NCBI GenBank assembly: GCA_024138025.1
Contig: JAMXBD010003377.1
Location: 1-64,000, forward strand
Source: Combretum micranthum
Taxonomy: Eukaryota; Streptophyta; Magnoliopsida; Myrtales; Combretaceae
Direction: 5' to 3'
Length of the DNA: 64,000 nucleotides
Both the position numbers and the translations under genes were made by a program. How positions within the stretch are numbered: the first letter of the stretch is position 1; the number at the start of each line of letters is the position of its first letter. The notes beneath the pieces were generated by a model. It was not told the origin of the DNA and made no database searches. It was given only the letters and a program-made list of their open reading frames with translations. Below are positions 25,546 to 37,161 of the stretch, piece by piece.

Positions 25546-26391
25546 TGTTTATGTTCTAAGATATTTCAAAAGGAATAAGTCTCACATTCCTTAGACCGTC
25601 ATAAGTCTTGACCCAGTTCATGAGAATATTTTTATTTCCATGTGCTTATTTATTTTAATAAAATTCAGGTATTATTAATTTGTTTTATCTTATCCCAAAA
25701 CAAGCTTTTTGACAATTTCATTAATACACTGTTTTTAAATTATCTTATTATCATCCATATTTAATTATCTTTAATACATCGTCTTTACGAGCCTCTATCA
25801 TCTATATTTAATTGTCTCTATTATACCATTTTTTCTATTTATTAGCCTCTTTCTATTTCTCTAAATTTTTGAATCATTATGTTTATTTACTCTAATTGCT
25901 GGGTTTCTCTTTTCATTTTTCCTTTTTCTATTTCCGGCATAGCTTGCCTTTGCTAGAACGCTTCTTGAATCCTAACGATACGTCTGGATTTAGCGAATTA
26001 TCCTTAAGAACAATGCCTATCACGCCTCAAACATACTTTTAATTTTACAGCATTCGAATTTTACAACACCATTATTTACCGTTGCCTCAGATTCCATATT
26101 GGCTTCTTCTAATCTGTATTCCAATGAAATGCATGTTCAGTTTACATTTCCCAATTGATTTCAATTAACAAGTTCTCATTAATACCTTAAAGGGAATGAT
26201 CATGTTTAGTTGAGAGGAATAATGATTCATGATGAATTATTATTATACAAAATCATAAATAGCAATTTATTTACCTACATCCATAAATTTTCATATTTAA
26301 TATTTTTTTCAATTTTTGTTATAAATATCTCTATTTTGAAATATTACATATATAATTATCATTTATTTATAATAAAGATAAGGAGTATTAT
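25546..26391 (+). repeat. Copia LTR-like sequence, copy A
   Basis: Begins TGTTTATGTTC directly after the purine-rich ATGTGGGGGAT, the usual arrangement of polypurine tract and 3' LTR in copia elements. The right end is not determined, because the similarity to copy B continues through the MITE and tandem repeat to 27309. Confidence 0.55.
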
Positions 26392-26547
26392 CACTAAATG
26401 AAAATTGGTATTCAATACAAAAATTCTATGATGAAAACTAATTAGATAAGTTACATTTTTATAGATAGAATCAGTGATGAAAATTTTCGTGATATAAATT
26501 TGCATTCAAAGATAGAATATTCTCTAGATCCCATTTTTCTAGTAGTA
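26392..26547. mobile_element. CACTA-type MITE (copy A)
   Basis: About 156 bp with left end CACTAAATGAAAATTGG and right end CATTTTTCTAGTAGTA. In reverse complement the right end is a CACTA-type terminus with its first base altered. The interior words ATAGAATCAGTGATGAAAAT match the MITE at 39060-39214, so they are one family. The same insertion is present in copy B, so it predates the duplication. Confidence 0.65.
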
Positions 26548-26696
26548 ATAAATATTCTACTTTTATTTCAATAATTACTTGTTTCATTTTTTTTATACCA
26601 AGTTAATATTGCAAAAGTAATTACAATCCTATTACATTTCTATTGAATTGAAATTCAACTCCCTCCTAATTCCATTAGATAAAAGGTAAATTACCT

Positions 26697-27235
26697 TAAG
26701 TTCTTATTGCATATATAGTTATTTATTTTGTGTCAAACTTGTAAATTGAAAAAAAAAAAAATTCAACTATGTAACGGAAAAGAAAATGATCGGTGTAAAC
26801 TTTAAGTAACCAATAAATAAATAAATAGATATATTTCTCGACAAAACTTCAAATAAATACGGTGTTTATTTGATATTTACCGAACATGCTAGGAGTAGTT
26901 AGTTATTTTTTCTTGAAATATGGACAAGTCATCCGGTCAAATCAAGATTCCAAGTTGATCAAGAATTAAGTTCTTATCTGCATATATAGTTATTTATTTC
27001 GTGTTAAATTTGTAAATTAAAAAAAAAATTCAACTATGTAACGGAAAGGATATGATCAATGTAAACTTTTAGTAAGCAATAAATAAATAGATATATTTCT
27101 CGACAAAACTTCAAATAAATACGGTGTTTATTTGATATTTACCGGACATGGTAGGACTAATTAGTTATTTTTTCTTGAAAGATGGAAAAGTCATCGGGTC
27201 AAATCAAGATTCCAAGTTCAACATGAATTAACGGT
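26697..27235 (+). repeat. Tandem repeat, ~270-bp unit, two copies
   Basis: Units anchored on GCATATATAGTTATTTATT start at 26709 and 26980. Each contains AACTATGTAACGGAAA, AAATACGGTGTTTATTTGAT and AAGTCATCCGGTCAAAT (GTCATCGGGTC in the second). They are non-coding and AT-rich. The corresponding array in copy B has three units. Confidence 0.9.
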
Positions 27236-27309
27236 TGAACACAGGTAACTCAGAAGTCAAATAAAATTTCTTGGTGATCACGCACAAATAGTTTCTACGC
27301 AAACAAAAC

Positions 27310-28248
27310 ATATACCCTTTATTATTATATTTTTGGTGGGACAAAAGCTTAGTAAGGAGATTCATAAATTCTGTAAATTTTATAAAGCGACAAAGGATCG
27401 TCTGAAATTAAATGGCGATGTGAAAATACCTGATAAAAACATATTTGACACCTATGTAATGGCTTGGATTATTTTTGAAAAAAGGTAGTAGCTAAAATGA
27501 AAACTACCATGGAATTATGTTTGTAATAAGCAGCCTATGCGGTTTGAAACACCTAACCCCGATTGCAGGGGTAAATCCATTCAACATATGATTCTCGAAA
27601 AATCATATGTATTGTTTGCCCATGTCATTGTGCATTTCATATGGTTGCCTAAATAAACTTGTTTTGGTCATTTGATTGAAGTGTTAAATCATGGAAATAA
27701 ATTTCACTAAGCATGTAGTTTATACCCTCTTAGGTATTTTTTGCAATTCTTGTACCTTTAGTTAGAACCAAGAGATTATTTTATCCAGGTAATGCTTTCA
27801 AACCGAGATCTTATGAGAAATGCAAGATAGAAATAGATATGGAATTCTAAGGGAAGTTTCAAAAGTGTAAATTATTTCAAGATAGACTTTTTTTACTTAG
27901 ATATCTTTGATAGGGGAATGCCCCTTAATGTTATAAAAACTCTTTATAAGTTTTTATGAACCTTGCTTATGTTGTTATGATTTATTTTCTTAATTGGTAG
28001 TATGCATAACGACTTAAACGGCATGATCCAAAGTTTGGTCCACTACGATCGTGAAAGTATGCCTTACACCCGATATCGAGACTTTTAAGATGACTAAGAT
28101 TGTCATACTTAAGTCTTACTATTAAGTGTGGCGGGCTGTCATATTTAGGGTATCCTTTAGGACATGAAACAACCAAACAGACTATCATAGCTAAGTTTAC
28201 CATGGAGTGACAAAACCTGCATGATCTATGTCTACCTACATGATCTAT
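27310..28248. other. Spacer between the duplicated blocks
   Basis: Present once only. It could be leftover internal sequence of the copia element between two LTRs, but I see no primer-binding site at its left end and no gag or pol motif. The minus-strand open frame at 27982-28203 resembles nothing I know and is probably accidental. Confidence 0.4.
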
Positions 28249-28257
28249 GTCTATGCA

Positions 28258-28490
28258 TTGTGATTGTCAAGTGGCAATATCTATTACCAAGAATAAGACT
28301 TTCAATTAAAAGAATAGACATATTTGATTGAGACATGATGTAGTAGAGCAACTGCTAAAAGATGGAATTATCTCAATAGATCATGTGAAGTCAGAAGTCA
28401 ATTTAGCCGATCCTTTAACTAAACCTTTGGGAAGAAAATTAAAAAGTGAAACATCAAGGGGAATAGGACTAAAGCCATGTTGAGGTATCA
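28258..28490 (+). pseudogene. Ty1/copia RNase H tail fragment (copy B)
   Basis: Better preserved than copy A. VAISITKNKTFN, LKDGIISIDHVKSEVNLADP, LTKPLGRKL and a C-terminal SRGIGLKPC followed by a stop can be read. It is the extreme end of a copia polyprotein, in its own dead fragment, followed by about 550 bases of non-coding sequence and the LTR-like start at 29045. Confidence 0.82.
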
Positions 28491-29044
28491 TTAATGATGT
28501 TAACCTAAACTATGTGATTGGAGATCCCATGAAATAGGTTCATATGGGTAATAACAAGTTATTAGTTGATTTGTGTAGTACTATAAATATTGTCCCTCCT
28601 ATGTTGTGTATAGTTAATCTGAAAAGAAAGTGAGAATAAGCAAAGCTCTTAATCAAATTCCATATCCTTTAAAGGTGATGTATTCTACAATATATATTTG
28701 ATGGAATGATCTATATGAGTGTGGAGTGGGGTTGCTCCTATGAGATTTGTGGCAAAATCTCTAGAGCATTCATGACTAAGTAGGCACGTCCATAGCCTAT
28801 TAGTGCAAAACCATGATAAATAGCAGAAATCTATGGAATACGTGATTAATGAGCATTTTAGATGACAGAAAAAATTATTGGTTCATAGAAGCATTAAGCT
28901 TTACCATTTTTTTAAAGTTATATCTCATTATTTTAGGTCTAGCTCATAGTCTTAAAGACACTAGATTCAAGGTATAATACTCATTTGAAAAAACCTAGCA
29001 TTTCTATATCTTTGTACTTTATCCTATTGAAATATGTGGGGGAT

Positions 29045-31828
29045 TGTTTAATGTTCTAAGATATTTCAAAAGGAATAAGCCTCACATTCCTTAGACCGTC
29101 ATAAGTCTTGACCCGGTTCATGATAATATTTTTATTTTCATGTGCTTATTTATTTAAATAAAATTCAAGCGTTATTAATTTGTTTTATCTTATCCCAAAA
29201 CAAGCTTTTTGACCATTGCATTAATACACTATTTTTAAATTATCTTATTATCATCTATATTTAATTATCTTTAATACACTATCTTTATTAGCGTCTATTA
29301 TCTATATTTAATGGTCTTTATTATACCGTTATTTCTATTTATTAGCCTCTTCCTATTTCTCTAAATTTGTGAATCATTTTGTTTCTTTACTCTAATTGTT
29401 GGGTTTCATTTTTCCTTCTGTTATTTCCAGCCTAGCTTGCTATTGCTAGAAAGCACTACAAGATATTTTGGCTTTAGAGACAAAAAATTTTGTCTCTGAA
29501 AGTGAAAAATCTGTCTCTAAAGACTTTCAGAGACAGAATTTCCGTCGCAAATTTCTGTTTCAAAAATCATCGTCGCTAATTGTTTTAGAGACAGATTTAT
29601 TTTCCGTCGCAAATTTGCTACGGAATTTCTGTCGCAAATTTGTTTCTGTTTTATAATTAGTTATTTTTAAATATCAAATTAGTAAATATTAAATAAAATT
29701 ATTCCGTCGCAAATTTGTCTCTGATTCTAATACAAATTATTAAAAAAATACACATTTACCTCTTATTTATCCTTCCCAGGAGGTCACCCATCATAGAATG
29801 CTGCATACTAAGCACACTTAACATTGAAGTTTTCACAAGCACTAAACCGATAAATCAATTCGTATCTTCATAACTAAAGTTCCACTACTGTTTATTTAAG
29901 AGATACCACAATTTACAATATTAAACTATAAAACATTTTATATATCTTTTATAGTTTATTTTTATTTTATAATTTCACTTTACATATTTATTAAGGATTT
30001 TTCATTAATATTTTATTAAAATAATAATAATATATAATATACAATGTTAACATTTTATAATAATTATTTTAAATTATATATTTATTATAAATATATAATC
30101 TTTTTAGTAGTATATTATAATTTTTTTCCAAATATGATATTATTATTAAAAAATATTATATATATGTAAATATAAATAATGTTATACATATAAATTTATA
30201 TATATTTAATGACATATATATATTATACTTTTTTTTACATTAGTTATTTAATATTTATATTAAATTAATAAATTGTATATTTTTAATTAATGTGTTTATT
30301 TTTTTATTTCATTTTTGTTGCACTTAATAATTATAATATAATGTAAACAATATAAAAATATATTTTTCATTATTATATTAATAAAATAATATATAATACC
30401 AATTTAAATATATTTAACTAATTATTATATATTACATATTTTATTACTTAAATATACTATATTTTTACATAATATATTATTTTCCCCAAATATGTTATTA
30501 TATTTTAAATAAAATATAGTATGTAAATATAAATTATGTAATATATATATAATAAATTTTTTATATTAAAAAATATATGAATAGTCATAATAAATATATA
30601 ATAAAAAATTATAAAAATATATGAATATATATTTTTTGTTAATATATTATTAAAATGTAATATATTATTTATATATTTGTATATGTTTAATATACTAAGT
30701 TTACATTTTATATTAATTATTTTATTTTACATATATTATTATTGAAATATACTTTATTTTTAATTAGTATTTTATGATATTACTTGCATATAACATATTA
30801 TATTATTATTATACAATATTTTATTAAGTTGTATAATTTGAGTTTTTATATAAGTTATTATGTAAAAGAATATATAATAAGATATAAATATAATATTTAT
30901 GTTTTAAGTACTATTTTTAAGTTATACTTTATTATATATAAATATGTAATGTAATGTTAAATATATTATAAATAAAATATATATAATTAGTTGTAAATAA
31001 CAAATGATTATACATATTATAGTTATTATATAATAAAATTAATTTACAAATATAATATATGTCCTTATTATATAATGCACATTTATATATATTATATTAG
31101 ATATGTATAATTTAAAATAAATTTTAAACATAATTATTTATATATACATATATGTAATAATTTAGTTTAGAGACAAATTTGCAACAGAATTTAAAAAAAT
31201 AGAAATTGGTGCTAAAATAGTTTATTTCCCTCTAAAATCAGAGACAAATTTGCAACGGAAAAATTTTCGTCGCAAATCAATGTGTAATCCGTCGTAAATT
31301 CCGTCGCAAAAGCATATAAAAATTAGAAGATTATTCATAATTCATGTCATCATAAATCCGTCGTAAATCTGTCTCTAATTCATTATTTTAGAGACAGAAA
31401 TTTTCCGTCGCAAATTTTCTGTCTCTAAAGGCTAGTTTTCTAGTAGTGAGGGTTGTTGGATCCTGAAGATACGTCTGGATTTGGCAAGTTATCCTTATTA
31501 TTTATCTTTGCCTCAGATTTGATACTGGCTTCTTCTACTTTGTATTCCAATGAAATACATGTTCAGTTTACGTTTCTTTATGAAATTGATTTCAATTAAC
31601 AAGTTCCCATTAATACCTTAAAGGGAATGGTCATGTTTAGTTGAGAGGAATAATGATTCATAATGAATGATTATTATGTAAAATGATAAATAGCAATTTA
31701 TTTATCTACACCCATAAATTTTCATATTTAATAGTTTTTTTTTTTATTTTTGTTATAAATATCTCTATTTTGAAATATTATATATATATATAATTATCAT
31801 TTATTTATAATAAAGATAAGGGTGTTAT
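29045..31828 (+). repeat. Copia LTR-like sequence, copy B, interrupted
   Basis: Begins TGTTTAATGTTC after ATGTGGGGGAT. It is interrupted by the CACTA element at 29454-31448 and resumes at 31449-31452 in register with copy A. Its right border cannot be fixed for the same reason as in copy A. Confidence 0.55.
29454..31448. mobile_element. Non-autonomous CACTA (En/Spm) transposon
   Basis: A 1995-bp element with ends CACTACAAGATATTTTGGC and, in reverse complement, CACTACTAGAAAACTAGCC. Just inside both ends are multiple copies in both orientations of TTTAGAGACAGAA and CCGTCGCAAATTT, the usual subterminal transposase-binding repeats of this superfamily. The flanking triplets AAG and AGG fit a 3-bp target duplication with one change. 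Copy A supplies the unoccupied site. The 1.4-kb interior (about 29760-31150) is extremely AT-rich and encodes nothing, so the element needs a helper. Confidence 0.9.
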
Positions 31829-31986
31829 CACTACAAGAAAATTGGCATTTAGATAAAAAAATTATGTGCCAAAAATCTAATTAGATAAGTTACATTTTTA
31901 TAGATAGAATTAGTTATGGTAATTTTTGTGATATAAATTTACATTCAAAGATAAAATATTCTCTAGATCCCATTTTTCTAGTAGTA
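31829..31986. mobile_element. CACTA-type MITE (copy B)
   Basis: Left end CACTACAAGAAAATTGG and right end CATTTTTCTAGTAGTA. It is the counterpart of 26392-26547 in copy A and keeps the better left terminus. No transposase. Confidence 0.7.
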
Positions 31987-32132
31987 ATAGATATTTTACT
32001 TTTATTCCAATAATTACTTATTTCATTTTTTATACCAAGTTAACATTGGAAAAGTAATTACAATCCTATTACATTTCTATTGAATTGAAATTCAACTCCC
32101 TCCTAATTCCATTTGATAAAGTAAGTTAACTT

Positions 32133-32925
32133 AAGTTCTTATTTGCATATATAGTTATTTATTTCGTGTCAAACTTGTAAATTGAAAAAAAAAAAATCAA
32201 CTATGTAACGGAAGAATATGATCAATGTAAACTTTTAGTAACCAATAAATAAATAGATATATTTCTCGACAAAACTTCAAATAAATACGGTGTTTATTTG
32301 ATATTTACCGAACATGGTAGGAGTAGTTAGTTATTTTTTCTTGAAATATGGACAAGTCATCCGGTCAAATTAAGATTGCATGTTGATCAAGAATTAAGTG
32401 CTTATTTGCATATATAGTTATTTATTTAATGCCAAATTTGTAAATTCAAAAAAAAAATATTCAACTATGTAACGGAAAAGAATATGATCAATGTAAATTT
32501 TAAATAACCAATAAATAAATAGATATATTTCTCGACAAAACTTCAAATAAATACGGTGTTTATTTGATATTTACCGAACATGGTAGGAGTAGTTAGTTAT
32601 TTTTTCTTGAAATATGGACAAGTCATCCGGTCAAATCAAGATTGCAAGTTGATCAAGAATTAAGTGCTTATTTGCATATATAGTTATTTATTTAATGCCA
32701 AATTTGTAAATTAAAAAAAAAATCAACTATGTAACGGAAAAGAATATGATCAATGTAAATTTTAAATAACCAATAAATAAATAGATATATTTCTCGACAA
32801 AACTTCAAACAAATACGGTGTTATTTTGATATTTACCGAACATGGTAGGAGTAATTAGTTATTTTTTTCTTGAAATACGGAAAAGTCATCCGGTCAAATC
32901 AAGATTCAATTGGAACAAGGATTAA
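32133..32925 (+). repeat. Tandem repeat, ~265-bp unit, three copies
   Basis: Units anchored on GCATATATAGTTATTTATT start at 32145, 32408 and 32674. They are very similar to each other, and the first two intervals are 263 and 266 bases. They share AACTATGTAACGGAA, ATTTCTCGACAAAACTTCAA and AAGTCATCCGGTCAAAT with the array at 26697-27235. Non-coding. Confidence 0.92.
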
Positions 32926-33120
32926 CGGTTGAATACATGAAACTCAGAAGTCAAATAAAATTTCCTGATGATCACGTACAAATAGTTTCTAGGCAAACAA
33001 AACATATACCTTTTTTTTAGGACGGGAACTACTAGGTTTAAGATAGCTTTTCGGAAAACCTACCCCGCTTAACAAGGAAAGAAAAAGTGAGGATAATACG
33101 ATTCCACGCGCATTGAATAC

Positions 33121-33130
33121 TATATAAGTA
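33121..33130 (+). promoter_or_regulatory. TATA box of the lyase-like gene
   Basis: TATATAAGTA lies about 257 bases before the proposed start codon. Transcription would start near 33150 and give a leader of about 235 bases. It lies about 110 bases from the edge of duplicated block B. Known only from sequence and position. Confidence 0.5.
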
Positions 33131-35431
33131 GCATCCTTCTTTAGGAAACGCATCATATTAACACATCCCCTCCGACTTGATTCTTGTTATTATGAAAAAT
33201 GAAACACTAGAACCATCCATATATCTTCTTGCATAAAACTCACTTGTTCTTTTTCTTTTAATCGTTTAGACCGATAATTCATTGACAATAATTTCGCTTT
33301 TGTAGCTCCAAACTAGACATTTCGAGGTATATTAATTATCCTCCAACTTTCGGATTATCGATAATATTTGTTTAACGACGCCGAAGATGATCGTTCGTTA
33401 TGATCTTCGTGGATGGAGGATGCTGGGCATGTCGATGGCCGTGATTGTTTCTTGTTCGCTTCAAATTCTTATTCTTTCGGATAGGTTTGTCTTTTCGTCT
33501 CTTTTTGCTTTTCATACTAAGAATTCATTACATAAGCCCAGATGCTTTCTTATTTCATGAATGCGGGTCCTCGGAAATAATAAGTGTTTTAATGTTAATT
33601 ATCGATTTCTCAGTTTTGTTAATAAGCGGTCACCCGGAACTATTTTCTATTTAGCTCTTTATCGACTCTATTCACAAAAAAAAAAAAAAAAGAAAAATAA
33701 ATCTGATGGTCTTGTAATCATGATTAAATTGGTGGACACTACCCCATAAATTTTTGGAAACATAAGGGTCATCTCAATTGTCTTCTACCATAGACTTTTT
33801 CCTTCTTAGATTTGAGGATAGACCGTGAACTAAAATTACCATAATTTCGGCGGTTTTTCCTTTCTATTGACGACCTTTTTTTTTTTTTTGCCCCCCCCCA
33901 ACTTTACGCATATAATACTTCTTATTTACGAATTCTAAGTGTTTATTTGCGAAAAAGTGAAAAAAAAAAGTAACAAAGAGAAAAATGAGCTTAATTCAAG
34001 TTAATAGATATCCCGTATGAATAAGGTTCTTTTAGTCTTGTGGCAATGGGATTCTACGTGTCTCTTTGTCCTGAACATGGTGGGGAAAAAGGTCTTGAAG
34101 AACTGGCTATCTATGTTTGTGGCCTAAAAAAAAAAGGAAAAAATGAAGTCTGCTTAGTGGCTTGAACATGCATGTATTTAGGCCAATTTGTTCTTTTAAT
34201 GTACTTTGGTTGGTGCATCTATAAACTAAGGTTACTTTGCCACTTTTTGTCTAATAATATTATTACAAATGCGATAAAGTGTGCAAAGTTGTTTTAAACA
34301 TATCCACTAGATTATGTCAATAGTTTATTCTATGACGTTGCTCGGGCATGCGAAGCAGTTTTTGACGTTACACCGTAATAAAATATGGAATTCGTTTCGA
34401 ATATTGATTTTGAAGTGGCTTTCAAGTTTTTGTGTCGATGTTATTAATAATCTAAATAAATCATAATAATATTTATTAAAAGTATTACAAATAAAATAAA
34501 AGATCTTTAAAGTATTAATATAATAATTTAAAAACCGCACTGGATCCTTATTAATTAATTATTAAATATTTTGGCAAGAAAATATAGGCTTGTGGGAATT
34601 GGGCAAGAACGGTGTGGATTCTAGATTGTCATGGCCTCATGGGAGCTTTTAGACAAGAAATAGTGACTTTCATGTTAGGTTTAGATATGATTGCAATAAG
34701 ATAATTGTTATAGCGTGAATTATACGCATTTCACGATTTTTAATACTGATTATACAGAAAAAAGAAAAAATTAGTAAATAAAAAAATGAAATTTTATATT
34801 TTGCTTGGATTTTTATTAAATACCACTAAAACTGTTGTCATATTATATATAATTATTAGAAATTTTATGTTCTCGTCAACTTCACTATAGGACCACTATC
34901 GCATATATATATGTGGGAAGGCAATAGGGGAATTGGAACCTGTATATTCCACTTTTGAGACTATAACTAATATTGCCATTAGTCAACCGCCTATGGATGG
35001 TAGAAATTCCCAAAAGTTATTAAGAAGACAAATTTCCTTTATTCATCTTTTTTTTTTTCAATTTTTTTTTTTTTTACTTAGAGTAAGTTTTGCAAATATT
35101 TTTAGATGATTAATACAACTTCCTTGTTCTTGGGGTCTATGAAATCAGATATCATTAATTATAAGCATGTTTATATTTCAACTAAAAATATACACTAAGT
35201 ATGTAATATATTTCAACTTAGAAATTGGGGAAAACCGAACAAGATCATGTCCATACTACTAGGTAATAGTAGCGTTCCACTAACACATAGTAATAATGAT
35301 AACTTATTTGATATATCTCTTTTCTTTTCTCTCTTTTCCTTTTTCGATTTTTCAATTAAGTATTACACTTATATTTTAAAATCTTAAAATATTGAGTGAA
35401 GAGTGATTGAAGATTATTTCAATGTTAAATA

Positions 35432-35455
35432 ATATATATATATATATATATATAT
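35432..35455. repeat. (AT)n microsatellite in intron 1
   Basis: About twelve uninterrupted AT units within the first intron of the lyase-like gene. A second AT run lies at about 42690-42715 in intron 9, and an AAT run at about 42368-42391 in the same intron. Confidence 0.9.
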
Positions 35456-36507
35456 CCTGCTTACTTTCGAAATCTATAGGATAAGAGACTTCATTTATTA
35501 ATGGTATAATTTTTAGGTATCTCCTAGAAAAATAAATGTCTAACTATTATAAATACAAATGATATATAAAAAAGTTTATCCCTATCCATTTTTTGACCAC
35601 CATCGTTTGACAAAGGAGCCTTCCCTACATCTTTTTCAACCACCCAATATGGTTAGTTATTAACTACTTCCTGACGGATTACTAACTCCCATTGTAGACG
35701 AAAACTTCCTTCATCCAATTCGAATAAAAAAATATATATTCGGGGAAAGAATTATATTTTGGTCTGTAGTTGTCAACTTCTGTAATATAAAACAAAAGGG
35801 TGGAATAAGATTTTGGTCAATGTCCTTTTTGTGGTTGTAGAGTTGTTCTGGGGGCTGGTGATCTACATTCTTTTCCTGCTGTCCAGCTACGAACGGGGGA
35901 TCCCACGAAGGTACAATTACTTCTTTTTCTTCTTCTTTTTTTTTTTTTTCCTGATTCAGGTTATTTATTAATATTTGTTGTAAGGATCTAAAATTGACCA
36001 AAAATAGAGCTACACTCGAATGTGGTTTTGGTACCTCTAGTTTTGAGCCTGGAGGTAGTGGCACATCTCAGAAAAGAGAAAAAGGGAAGTGGTCCATAAT
36101 TATGATTTTTATGAAAATTTATATCATCAACTATTTGTTTTTGGTAATTAATTTATATTGCTATTTTGTATATTTATGTTGCATATATAATACGCGCACT
36201 TTTAAAATTTTTTATCATCATAATATTTTATGCATCTATATGTTTGTTAAATGCGTAATAGTAACTTAATTGGGATGATTGTTCATTGTCCTATTATTAT
36301 TGATTTAATAAAATCCCTACCAATAAGGAGCTAACACTTAAGCATTCGATGTAGCTTAAAAAATTTTTTACTACTACTTAAGTATTCTGTTATAATTGGT
36401 GGGGATATAGTTAAGATATCATATAAGGTGTGAAAAAAAAAAAAAAAAAAAAAGGAAGATCGAATGATACTAATACACACATTACAATTTTGAAGGAATG
36501 ACAAGGG

Positions 36508-37161
36508 TAGGAATGCAATTGGGGTAGGTTTGAAACGGGTCATATAAGACCCGAACCCGACCCGCTTTTCAATAGGGTATCCTAAATCCGACCTGCTACC
36601 CTATATGGTTTTTTATTCAATACCAAAACCCGCCTCTATAAAGTTTTGAACCTGACCTGCCTCGTCCTGCGACCTGCTTCATTTCTTTTTTTTTTTTTTT
36701 CTTTTCAACTCTTAGTTAAATTCAATTGCATCTTCCAACAAAATATTGGGTGGTAGACTGGTAGCTAGACTTCAGTATGGTCTAAACTAAGCTAGGCTAG
36801 TTACAACACACTAACCAATTCACAGGCTCATAGAACTAGCTATTTTATTTGTTAAAACAACAATAATTAATAATATTGTAAAAATAATTTTTAAGAGATA
36901 AAATTAAAAATTAGAAAAAATAAAGAAAAAATAAAGTTAAAACTATTAACAACCATTCTTAAAGATAAAATTTAGTAGGGTTTTGTTTTTTAAAATTTCA
37001 AAATGAAAATTTTAAATTGTTTATAATTAATTACCTAAACCTAACCCGAAACCCTATAGGATCGACATATAATTTCCCAAACCTGCCTCACGACTCTATA
37101 GGATTTTTAACTGTTCGACGAGCCGAGTATCCTATAATGACTCGTCATGATTGCATCCCTA
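36508..37161. mobile_element. Non-autonomous hAT element in intron 2
   Basis: A 654-bp element with ends TAGGAATGCAATTGGGG and, in reverse complement, TAGGGATGCAATCATGACG. It is flanked on both sides by the identical octamer GACAAGGG (36500-36507 and 37162-37169). The 8-bp target duplication and TAGGRATG-type ends identify the hAT superfamily. Inner words such as GACCCGAACCCGACCCGC and their inverse near the other end are subterminal repeats. No transposase. Confidence 0.85.

Larger units (their letters stand above)
24747..27309 (+). repeat. Copy A of a duplicated copia-derived block
   Basis: Collinear with copy B (28249-33010). Both contain, in order, the end of a copia pol gene, about 600 bases of 3' non-coding sequence, a GTGGGGGAT tract followed by an LTR-like start TGTTTA, a CACTA MITE and a ~265-bp tandem repeat, ending at AACAAAACATATACC. 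Copy A lacks the large CACTA insertion and has two tandem-repeat units, not three. Confidence 0.85.
28249..33010 (+). repeat. Copy B of the duplicated copia-derived block
   Basis: Collinear with copy A, with two large differences: a 1995-bp CACTA insertion at 29454-31448 and one extra tandem-repeat unit. Its right end, near 33010, lies only about 110 bases from the TATA box of the lyase-like gene, so the duplication border nearly touches that promoter. Confidence 0.85.

Noticed and set aside
35770..35910. Alternative frame over exon 2 reading a strongly hydrophobic segment (VNVLFVVVELFWGLVIYILF)
   Set aside because: It has no start codon and ends in a phase that would create a stop at the start of exon 3; the chosen frame joins correctly on both sides.
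35711..36064. 117-codon minus-strand open frame
   Set aside because: It runs antisense to lyase exon 2, which has a good acceptor and donor and matching phases; the minus frame has a poly-Lys/Glu run from a homopolymer and no domain.
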